From Candidatus Poribacteria bacterium (GTDB taxonomy: Bacteria; Poribacteria; WGA-4E; WGA-3G), in contig JAPPBX010000061.1 in assembly GCA_026702755.1 (NCBI GenBank), positions 57,508-121,507 of the forward strand: 64,000 nucleotides of DNA. The letters are read 5' to 3'. A program made the translations under genes and the position numbers. The notes beneath the pieces are model-generated. The model did not search any database, was not told the origin of the DNA, and was given only the letters and a program-made list of their open reading frames with translations. This document shows, piece by piece, positions 1-6,979 of this stretch; position 1 is the first letter of the stretch; every line of letters starts with the position of its first letter.

Positions 1-33
1 GCTGATCATTTAAAAAACAGAAGGAGAGATTTT

Positions 34-336
34 ATGGAAGCACTAACAGGTTTACTTGTTCCTTTTATCGCTATGGGTGCTATCATGTATTTTTTGCTAT
101 TTAGGCCCGAACAAGCCAAACGCAAAAGACATCAGACGATGCTGGAAAACCTGACCAAAGGCGATGAAATTGTAACAAATGGTGGGTTACACGGCAAAAT
201 CCTTGGACTCAGTAACGATAAGGACATTATTCTTATCGCCGTTGGAGAGTTGAACAACCAAGAGGTAAAAGTTCAAATCTCACGGAGTTCCGTTGCCTTT
301 CTCAAAAAAGGAGGCGAACTTATCGAAGGCGAGTAG
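34..336 (+). CDS. yajC: Preprotein translocase subunit YajC
   Basis: A 100-residue protein with one N-terminal membrane helix (about residues 5-22, ending in LLFRPEQ), followed by a charged cytoplasmic domain containing GDEIVTNGGLHGKI. This is the classic YajC layout and usual length. YajC is an accessory subunit that associates with SecDF-SecYEG during protein export across the inner membrane. The start has an AGGAG Shine-Dalgarno at about 21-26. It is the only plus-strand gene before a switch to minus-strand genes. In many genomes it follows tgt and precedes secD; secD does not follow here, so the usual cluster is broken. Confidence 0.93.
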   Translation: MEALTGLLVPFIAMGAIMYFLLFRPEQAKRKRHQTMLENLTKGDEIVTNGGLHGKILGLSNDKDIILIAVGELNNQEVKVQISRSSVAFLKKGGELIEGE

Positions 337-350
337 GTCCCAAACAAGAC

Positions 351-1043
351 TCACGAATAATCGGGCTGCATCCACAACTGGTAGCCAACGCCTTCAGATG
401 TTAGCGACACGATGTTATGCTGTTCTGGAGCTGCTAACACATCGTTGTTATACAACCGCACGCGTACCGTTTCCTCGCTATACGGTGAACTTGCGAACCG
501 CTCATTTTCGGTACGCGTGATCTCAAAGACAGCACTCCCCGCCCCATCAAGAAACCTCTGGAAACAGATCGCCTCTTCCGGCGTAGGCATCCTGCGTGCA
601 TCACCTATCCCATCTGATGAAGAATTTTCCCAAATCCTGAGATGCGTCTCACTTTCATTTATTGACTCCCCAGCATCCAAAATAGCCGCTGCGGATTCTG
701 AGTGAGATGGCACTTTGCACACCGCAATCTCAACACCGATTTCGCCTGCGAGAACCTCATAAGTTGTGTGATGTGGGATATAGCCTATACACGCCTCTCC
801 ATTGAAGACATCCGAACGTTCACCCAAAGCACCGTTTGCCTTGTTGCCGTTATGTCCCACCAATAAAGTACAGTGTCCACCTAACGCGATTAAAGCGACT
901 TCGGTGTCATCAGAATGGTCAAAAAAGGTTGCTTCGGGAGTGAGATTAAGAATTCCGAAATGGAGTTTTGTGATGGCCATTTCGCCGGGTTTCACAATTT
1001 CGGTGTAGCCATCGGTAGGTGTGTAATTCTTAGATGCCGACAT
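351..1043 (-). CDS. IolB-like cupin (5-deoxy-glucuronate isomerase-like)
   Basis: About 230 residues resembling the KduI/IolB double-cupin family. The N-terminal cupin carries IVKPGEMAITKLHFGILNL and the strand-rich stretch TEVALIALGGHCTLLVG. IolB isomerises 5-deoxy-glucuronate in myo-inositol catabolism. The protein is shorter than typical IolB (about 270), and I do not see the usual second-cupin histidine cluster, so the activity is uncertain and it may be a divergent sugar-binding cupin. The ATG at 1043 is preferred to an upstream TTG at 1073; it leaves a 14-nt overlap with the end of maf, which suggests coupled translation. Confidence 0.55.
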   Translation of the reverse strand: MSASKNYTPTDGYTEIVKPGEMAITKLHFGILNLTPEATFFDHSDDTEVALIALGGHCTLLVGHNGNKANGALGERSDVFNGEACIGYIPHHTTYEVLAGEIGVEIAVCKVPSHSESAAAILDAGESINESETHLRIWENSSSDGIGDARRMPTPEEAICFQRFLDGAGSAVFEITRTENERFASSPYSEETVRVRLYNNDVLAAPEQHNIVSLTSEGVGYQLWMQPDYS

Positions 1044-1644
1044 TGGATTGAAAATTCGATAGGTGTTCGACAAGACTCGCTAACGGAAGCCCAACGACAT
1101 TAAAATAGCACCCCTCAATGCGTCGAACGAAAGCAGCACCCCGGCCTTGGATTCCGTAGGCACCTGCCTTATCTGACGCTTCCCCGCTCGCAATATAGGT
1201 GGTTATTTCGGCCCTGGATAACTCTCGGAAATAAACCTGCGTTGTCTCCGACCAGACACTGTTCCGCCCCGTTGCTGCGTCAATTAACGTCACGCCCGTC
1301 ACAACCTCGTGGGAGTTACCACTAAGGTGTGTTAACATCGTTAGGGCATCCGCATCATCAGACGGTTTGCCGAGAAGTTCTCCATCCAGCGATACCAGCG
1401 TATCCGCCCCAATAATCACACCATCGTTGTGATCCTGAGCGACAGCCTTCGCCTTAATCAAAGCAAGTTCGCGCGTTATCTCACTCGCGGACTTGTTTGA
1501 ATACATGCTAAGCGGGGGTTCCACAACATCGCTCGGACAGACCTCAAATGTTAGCCCGATCTGCGATAATAGAGAGGCACGTCGGGGAGACGCAGAGGCT
1601 AAAATCAGACGCGGGACTTTTAAAGTAGACGCGCGCGTTTGCAT
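1030..1644 (-). CDS. maf: Maf family nucleotide pyrophosphatase
   Basis: A 204-residue protein starting near LILASASPRRASLLSQIG, the diagnostic Maf N-terminus with the SxSPRR phosphate-binding motif. It also has GADTLVSLDGELLGKP and the conserved KAGAYGIQGRGAAFV block near residue 160. Maf proteins hydrolyse non-canonical or modified nucleoside triphosphates and are linked to septum formation. Length and motifs fit an intact family member. It lies one base after the upstream minus-strand gene and overlaps the IolB-like gene downstream, so the three probably share a transcript. Confidence 0.92.
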   Translation of the reverse strand: MQTRASTLKVPRLILASASPRRASLLSQIGLTFEVCPSDVVEPPLSMYSNKSASEITRELALIKAKAVAQDHNDGVIIGADTLVSLDGELLGKPSDDADALTMLTHLSGNSHEVVTGVTLIDAATGRNSVWSETTQVYFRELSRAEITTYIASGEASDKAGAYGIQGRGAAFVRRIEGCYFNVVGLPLASLVEHLSNFQSNVGI

Positions 1645-1645
1645 G

Positions 1646-1954
1646 TTATTTTAGGCTATACCACCGTGCATCCCGCTCATCGTGGATTTGCAACAGGTCT
1701 ACACGGACCAGTTCCTGGAACGCTTTTTCAATACCCCTCTTTGAAAGCCCTATATTTTTAAGACGCTGGTCAGCCTCCGGTACGCGAAACCAGTCAGGCT
1801 TTTCACTCGAGGAATATTCTTTTTTGAAAACCCCTAAGACGCTATATAAACGCAAAGTCTTAGGCGGTAAACCAACAAGCGGATTAATCTTTGCAAAGGA
1901 TTGAAGTGAACCATTTCGCATAGCTTCAGTCCATAGATAAGCAGAGTTATTCAT
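1646..1954 (-). CDS. Hypothetical protein, possible winged helix
   Basis: About 102 residues when started at the ATG encoding MNNSAYLWTEAM; a longer reading back to a TTG at 2008 is less likely. No family is recognised. The second half (GLSKRGIEKAFQELVRVDLLQIHDERDARWYSLK) has the feel of a small winged helix-turn-helix, with a helix followed by a beta-wing, but there is no firm motif. It ends one base before maf and is probably the first gene of the minus-strand maf/iolB-like unit. No strong Shine-Dalgarno is visible before the chosen start. Confidence 0.55.
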   Translation of the reverse strand: MNNSAYLWTEAMRNGSLQSFAKINPLVGLPPKTLRLYSVLGVFKKEYSSSEKPDWFRVPEADQRLKNIGLSKRGIEKAFQELVRVDLLQIHDERDARWYSLK

Positions 1955-2084
1955 ACTTTGAATAACGTAGTTGTCTATGAATCGGTTACAAAAAACTACA
2001 AAAAACAACGTTAGGGCATTTTTTTATGTATATTCAACCGTTGTAACTCGTCATGATGCAGCAACCTCGCCGCCCAAGTTGCAT

Positions 2085-2113
2085 TTGACAATATCTTAAA
2101 CATCATGATAAAC
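2085..2113 (+). promoter_or_regulatory. Candidate sigma70 promoter for the 2145 gene
   Basis: A perfect -35 TTGACA at 2085-2090, then 16-17 bases, then GATAAAC at 2107-2113 as a plausible -10. The predicted start would leave a short leader of about 25 bases before the TTG start codon at 2145. Confidence 0.5.
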
Positions 2114-2144
2114 TTTACCAAATTTCAGACAGGACAGTGCGATA

Positions 2145-4097
2145 TTGTTGCCTACAAATGAAAATCGTCTATCAGGGCGTTCCCTCCTACTTGGCACCTG
2201 CTTCGTTATTGCCATAATTTGCATCGTCTCCTATGCGGAACTCGTAATTACTTATATCCAAATCGGGTTTTTACAACTACCACCCGCAGTTATTGGGTTA
2301 TTCTTCTTTCTCGTAATAGCGAATCGGTTGCTTGAAAAACTGAACGATCGACTCGGATTGTCCCCCCGCGAATTGATGTGCATTTACTGCATGATGCTTA
2401 TCGCATCAATGATTTCATCGCGCGGTGTTATGGAGAAACTCATCCCCGCACTGATCGCAGTCAATTATTTCACCAACGAGACCAACAGTTGGGACACCCT
2501 CTTTTTCCCACACATAAAGCCTTGGTTGATTCCATTCTCTCCAGAACAGAAAGGACAAGCAGCTATCGCCATCAGTTTCTACAAAGGAATACAAACAGGC
2601 GACGCGATTCCGTGGCGAGCATGGGTGGAACCGCTGTTCGTCTGGGGTGTGCTTGTCTTTCTGGTATTCACGGCGTTTCTCTGCTTAGCAGCGATTTTAC
2701 GTAAACAGTGGATTGAAAACGAGAAACTCTCTTTTCCACTGGTTTCACTACCGCTTGAGTTCGTACACGAGGGACGCGGCTTCCTTCGGAATCGCCTGAT
2801 GTGGCTGGGGTTTGCGCTGCCCGCCTTTATCTTTACACTAAACGGAATTCATGAAATCTGGCCCCAAATCCCGAATCTTCCGCTGAGGTACATACTCAAT
2901 CAATACTTCACAGAACGCCCCTTCAACGCTATGGTCTACACACCGATTTTTCTGTCCTTCGCGGCAGTAGGGTTCTTCTATCTACTCCCCACCCAACTCC
3001 TTTTCAGCCTGTGGTTCTTCTTTCTACTCACCCGGTTTCAAGATGTTGTCGCTGCGATATTTGGTTGGCGAGTAAGCACTATGCCGCTTTACCCAACCCG
3101 ACTCTATATCGGTTACCAAGTTGCGGGGGCTTATATGGTACTCGTGGCTTCGTTCATCTACATGGGATTTCCGCATTTCCGACAAGTGTTTCGCCGGGCG
3201 TTCACTGCGACGGAAGCGGATGATCGCGAGGAACTTTTACCGTATCGCACAGCGGTTTGGGGACTCATCATCAGTATAATTCTTGCGATAGGATGGTGTT
3301 ACACAGCAGGGCTGAATTTAGGCTTTGCAGCGTTCGAGATACTGGTTTATATCTGCATTGTTGCGGTGGTGATGGCGCGTAGCACCGCCGAAGGCGGCTT
3401 ACTAATGACAGAAACGTCGTTCCGACCGTTAGATCTCTACCAACTCATTTCAACCAAAGCAGCACTCGGTGTGCAGAGTCTCACTGTGCTGTCGTTTCTT
3501 GATGCGATTTTCACCCGCGATCAGCGCGGATTAATCCTCACAGGTTTCTTGGATGGCTTAAAAATTAGGGATCGGGTAGGAATGTCCTATCGTTCGTTGT
3601 TGGGTGTGTTCGTGTTCGGCAGTATACTCGCATTCATAAGTGCAGCGGCAATCCATCTGTGGCTTCCTTACACCCACGGTGCTAACTATATGTATAGCTA
3701 CACCTATCGCGGCAATCCGCTCTGGGCATTTCAGGACAATGTCGCAGCGATGGAAGGATTAGGCACGGATCTCCGCACAACAGGTGGACTCTTTTTTGGG
3801 ATTGGCGTGCTTGTGACAACAGGATTAGTGATCTTGAGAATGCTATATTGGTGGTGGCCCCTGCACCCACTTGGGTACGCCTTATCGGCTTCGTGGACAC
3901 TTATCGTGTTCTGGTTCCCTGTGCTAATTGCATGGGGCATCAAAACGCCACTTCTACGTTACAGCGGCATTCGGCAGTATCAGCGACTGCGACCATTTTT
4001 CTTAGGCATGGTTTTCGGGGAATTTAGCATGGCGGTTGTGTGGACGCTCATCAGTTGGGCGGCAAATGTTCCCGCACCGTTCTTTCCGTGGCCCTGA
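2145..4097 (+). CDS. Large polytopic membrane protein (DUF6785/DUF6784-like)
   Basis: A 650-residue integral membrane protein with roughly 12-14 hydrophobic helices, starting with LLLGTCFVIAIICIVSYAEL and ending in WTLISWAANVPAPFFPWP. Its pattern (long soluble loops between helices, PPAVIGLFFFLVIANRLL, RSTAEGGLLMTETSFRPLD) resembles the DUF6785/DUF6784 proteins I associate with Planctomycetes, Poribacteria and relatives, which recall OPT-type transporters. The substrate is unknown. The start is a TTG at 2145 with AGGACAG about 8 bases upstream; the nearby ATG at 2158 is out of frame. It converges with the aldolase-like gene with only 20 bases between stops. Confidence 0.75.
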   Translation: MLPTNENRLSGRSLLLGTCFVIAIICIVSYAELVITYIQIGFLQLPPAVIGLFFFLVIANRLLEKLNDRLGLSPRELMCIYCMMLIASMISSRGVMEKLIPALIAVNYFTNETNSWDTLFFPHIKPWLIPFSPEQKGQAAIAISFYKGIQTGDAIPWRAWVEPLFVWGVLVFLVFTAFLCLAAILRKQWIENEKLSFPLVSLPLEFVHEGRGFLRNRLMWLGFALPAFIFTLNGIHEIWPQIPNLPLRYILNQYFTERPFNAMVYTPIFLSFAAVGFFYLLPTQLLFSLWFFFLLTRFQDVVAAIFGWRVSTMPLYPTRLYIGYQVAGAYMVLVASFIYMGFPHFRQVFRRAFTATEADDREELLPYRTAVWGLIISIILAIGWCYTAGLNLGFAAFEILVYICIVAVVMARSTAEGGLLMTETSFRPLDLYQLISTKAALGVQSLTVLSFLDAIFTRDQRGLILTGFLDGLKIRDRVGMSYRSLLGVFVFGSILAFISAAAIHLWLPYTHGANYMYSYTYRGNPLWAFQDNVAAMEGLGTDLRTTGGLFFGIGVLVTTGLVILRMLYWWWPLHPLGYALSASWTLIVFWFPVLIAWGIKTPLLRYSGIRQYQRLRPFFLGMVFGEFSMAVVWTLISWAANVPAPFFPWP

Positions 4098-4117
4098 GCG
4101 TCCTTTCCAACACCAAC

Positions 4118-5227
4118 TCACGCAGCACTCCGATTGCGCGCCGTGACTTCCCACGTGCCTCTACAATACCCATCGGTATCCACCAGATAGTAAAACGGAT
4201 GCAGCGCAACACAAGGGCAGATATGTGTCGGGCAGACGTAAATCTCCTGTCCGATGTGCATCGGTGTGCTGTCAGGAACGTTAATCGCCCAATGCTCCTC
4301 ATGCTGCATGCTCACCTCAGCATCATCAATATTCAAAACGACACCGCGCACACCATCAGGATCCGCAGCGATGGCTTTATGCCCCAAATCAAGCGTAACC
4401 CGATGCGGCGTAGGAATACTAATGATACGGCTCAGAAGCAAAGCTGCAGGTGTAAAACCGAGATCAGGATAGCGGGTTGTATAGCCGTGATCATGAAAAA
4501 CGAACGTTCCCGGTGATGTCTCAACGCCCGGCGTATTCGCATAGATGGGGAAGGTCGGTGTGCCACCCATCACGATCAACGGCACTTCGAGTCCCTTAGC
4601 AGTCAGTCTATCCTGCATCTCTTCCACCTGTGCAAGGCTCTTGTTGCAGGATGCTCTCCGTTCGGCGACATCTTCATCGTGGATATGCCCATCGTAGACG
4701 TGCAACCCCCACGGTTGCAATCCGTCTGCTTCTTCAATCTGCGCGTAGACATCCACAGCAGCATCGCCGACCGGTATCCCTGTACGGTTCATTCCTACAT
4801 CCAGATCCAGCATGACTTTGACGGTCAAGCCGTGCCTCGCGGCTGATGATGAGAGCGCGATTACTGCTTCTTGATGATCGACAACAACCTTGAAATCAGC
4901 ATCTGGATAATTTTGCTGCAGCGAAATAAAACGGTTGACGTTGGGACCCACCATCTGGTAGGCAATCAGAATATCCGCTATACCGTTCTGTGCCAGCATC
5001 TCTGCTTCCCGCAACGTCGCGCATTTGTGTTTGAGGATACCCGCATCGCGCTCCATAGCGATAATCTCGGCGGTTTTATGCGTCTTCGCGTGCGGTCTGA
5101 GCTTTGAGACATCCCCACCGACAGTAGCAACTGCATGCTCAATGTTATATTGAACTTGTGCGAGATAGACAACCAGCGATGGACTCGGTATTGTTTCAGC
5201 GTTCTGAATACGGTATTTCTTATCCAT
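4118..5227 (-). CDS. D-threonine aldolase-like PLP enzyme (DSD1 family)
   Basis: A 369-residue protein with an alanine-racemase-type TIM barrel. The N-terminal LRPHAKTHK block (about residues 43-51) contains the lysine expected to bind pyridoxal phosphate. The C-terminal half has the metal-binding style of D-threonine aldolase / D-serine dehydratase, with the last histidines in CPTHICPCVALHPFYYLVD. It is expected to cleave or dehydrate D-beta-hydroxy-amino acids in the cytoplasm. The ATG (MDKKYRIQNAETIPSPSLVVYL) fits the family N-terminus. Substrate preference cannot be read from sequence. Confidence 0.85.
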   Translation of the reverse strand: MDKKYRIQNAETIPSPSLVVYLAQVQYNIEHAVATVGGDVSKLRPHAKTHKTAEIIAMERDAGILKHKCATLREAEMLAQNGIADILIAYQMVGPNVNRFISLQQNYPDADFKVVVDHQEAVIALSSSAARHGLTVKVMLDLDVGMNRTGIPVGDAAVDVYAQIEEADGLQPWGLHVYDGHIHDEDVAERRASCNKSLAQVEEMQDRLTAKGLEVPLIVMGGTPTFPIYANTPGVETSPGTFVFHDHGYTTRYPDLGFTPAALLLSRIISIPTPHRVTLDLGHKAIAADPDGVRGVVLNIDDAEVSMQHEEHWAINVPDSTPMHIGQEIYVCPTHICPCVALHPFYYLVDTDGYCRGTWEVTARNRSAA

Positions 5228-5277
5228 GGGTTTACCTCTTTCCGTGTTAAAACATTATCCGTCACTTTTTAGCACAA

Positions 5278-6699
5278 TTAGGTTAACGTCGCCGTACGAA
5301 GGATAATCCGATCTTCGGTCCAATTATCACGATACCACGTACACGCCTCAAAGGTGTCGTTAAGCGCATCCATGCGCTGCTTCAACATCGTTCGGAACCC
5401 ATCTCGGAGTTCAGTCGATTCCAGATCATCAACCAGATTACGGGTTTGGAACGGGTCAGCAATATTATCAAAAAGTTTCTCACTTCGGTCCGGACGATGA
5501 ACAGCGTAGGTATATTGCTTTGTGCGGAGTGCCCGCCACTCATAACCATCCTCCCATTTGGCGGTACACCCCATTCCCTGCATAAACGCTGCATCCGGTT
5601 CATCAGTGGGTTGATTAAAGGCAGTGTTACTCAAATTTGCACCTTCAACATCTTTCGGAATTGGCAAATCCATCATCGCCAGCAGCGTCGGCATGATGTC
5701 CGGTGTGTTCAAGCATGCATCCGAGACGTGTCCCTCCGGAATCTGCCTTTGCCATCGGACCAGAAATGGAACACGCACCGCTTCCTCATAAAAGATGTTC
5801 TTCGCACGGCGACCCTGCGCACCAAACATCTCACCGTGATCGGAGGTGAAAACAAAAATTGTATCGTCGCGCAACCCAAGGGCATCAACGGCTTGCAGCA
5901 ACCGCCCAATATTCCGATCCAGATTCGCAGTCATCGCGTAATAGACGCGCATCCACTCAGGCAGCGCGGCACGTTCTGCGGGGGACATAATCGCCCACGT
6001 ATCGCCGTAGGGATCGTTCTCATCGCGATAGTTTGGTGGCAGCAGGAAGTCAACGTCTCGGAACATCTCGTAATCAGCAGCTGGAACGTTGTCTTGTGTC
6101 CACGGATCGTGCGGCGTTCCGATTGAGAGGAAAAGCGCGAAAGGGTCATCCCCTGTTGATGCCCGTTGCAGGTAATCAATAGCTAAATCGGTCTGTCCAT
6201 CAGGTTCGTACCCCGGAAGCACGATCTTTTCAGGTGAGTCCCTGTGATAATACGCGTCAAAATACAGGTGATGAAAATTGTACGCCGACCACTCTCCATC
6301 AAAACCGAGGCGATGGTGTCCGGGCGGAATGTAGGAGTTTTTCGGATCGTTGTGTCTTCCCAATTGATTTGCCCACAGATGCCATTTCCCGATGTAACTC
6401 GTCTGGTAACCGTTGCGATGCAAAACATGCCCGAAACAGTCATGATTCGGATTCATGCGAAGTTCATTGATTGCCATGCCGGTACTACTGGCGTACTTGC
6501 CGGTGAAAAGCGAGGCGCGATAGGGCGCGCACATCGGACTACCAGAAACAGCGTTGCAGAAATCGGCACCTTCCGTAGCAAAACGATCAATATTTGGCGT
6601 GCGCGCGCGGGTATCTCCAGCATAGCCACACGACTGGTAACGGAGTTGATCCGCAAAAACATAGACGAGATTCGGTCGCTTATTTATTGAACGAGACAT
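5278..6699 (-). CDS. Sulfatase (S1 family), CAPYR active site
   Basis: About 473 residues when started at MSRSINKRPNLVYVFADQLRY, which has GAGGGA about 9 bases upstream. It has the alkaline-phosphatase-fold sulfatase signatures: the N-terminal metal ligand in FADQ; the formylglycine-modified cysteine in SPMCAPYRASLFTGKY; and FTSDHGEMFGAQGRRAKN near residue 300. The nucleophile motif is C-A-P-Y-R rather than the common C-x-P-S/T-R. It should remove sulfate esters after a maturation enzyme converts the cysteine. I see no clear signal peptide, so it is probably cytoplasmic or exported by another route. One of three sulfatases in 10 kb, which suggests use of sulfated glycans. Confidence 0.92.
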   Translation of the reverse strand: MSRSINKRPNLVYVFADQLRYQSCGYAGDTRARTPNIDRFATEGADFCNAVSGSPMCAPYRASLFTGKYASSTGMAINELRMNPNHDCFGHVLHRNGYQTSYIGKWHLWANQLGRHNDPKNSYIPPGHHRLGFDGEWSAYNFHHLYFDAYYHRDSPEKIVLPGYEPDGQTDLAIDYLQRASTGDDPFALFLSIGTPHDPWTQDNVPAADYEMFRDVDFLLPPNYRDENDPYGDTWAIMSPAERAALPEWMRVYYAMTANLDRNIGRLLQAVDALGLRDDTIFVFTSDHGEMFGAQGRRAKNIFYEEAVRVPFLVRWQRQIPEGHVSDACLNTPDIMPTLLAMMDLPIPKDVEGANLSNTAFNQPTDEPDAAFMQGMGCTAKWEDGYEWRALRTKQYTYAVHRPDRSEKLFDNIADPFQTRNLVDDLESTELRDGFRTMLKQRMDALNDTFEACTWYRDNWTEDRIILRTATLT

Positions 6700-6730
6700 C
6701 AAAATATTTCCCTCAATTTGTGATGTCCAC

Positions 6731-6759
6731 AGCATAGCATATTTCAGCGGCTCCCTCAA
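6731..6759 (-). promoter_or_regulatory. Candidate promoter of the CAPYR sulfatase
   Basis: On the minus strand: -35 TTGAGG at 6759-6754, a 17-base spacer, then -10 TATGCT at 6736-6731, about 30 bases before the start codon. CTTGAGG recurs twice further upstream (near 6781-6788 and 6832-6838), and a GAGAA-N4-TTCTC inverted repeat at 6769-6782 could be an operator. Confidence 0.45.
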
Positions 6760-6948
6760 GATAAAAACGAGAACGTATTCTCCTCAAGATTTGCATATAG
6801 AAGTGAAAAATCGGCGAAGAGAATACGGTGTCCTCAAGAAAAATCCACAAAGGAGATAAACAGTTTTTCCTACTGACCTCTTTTAGAAAGTCTGGTATAC
6901 TCTTGTCTATTGTTGATTGTAGTGGCAAGTCGAGAGATACCATAAATC

Positions 6949-6957
6949 TGGTATAAT
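6949..6957 (+). promoter_or_regulatory. Extended -10 promoter element for the nucleotidase
   Basis: TGGTATAAT, an extended -10 (TGnTATAAT), lies about 22 bases before the ATG at 6980, which has AAAGGAG as its ribosome-binding site. A related TGGTATACT occurs at about 6893-6901. No convincing -35 is seen, as is common for extended -10 promoters. Confidence 0.45.
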
Positions 6958-6979
6958 CCAATTAAAGGAGCATTCTCTG

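Noticed and set aside
1044..1073. TTG start for the IolB-like gene at 1073
   Set aside because: It would need a longer overlap with maf and has no better ribosome-binding site than the ATG at 1043.
5446..6126. 226-codon open frame opposite the CAPYR sulfatase
   Set aside because: It overlaps a clear sulfatase in full, has no recognisable protein signature, and lies in the middle of a well-supported minus-strand gene.
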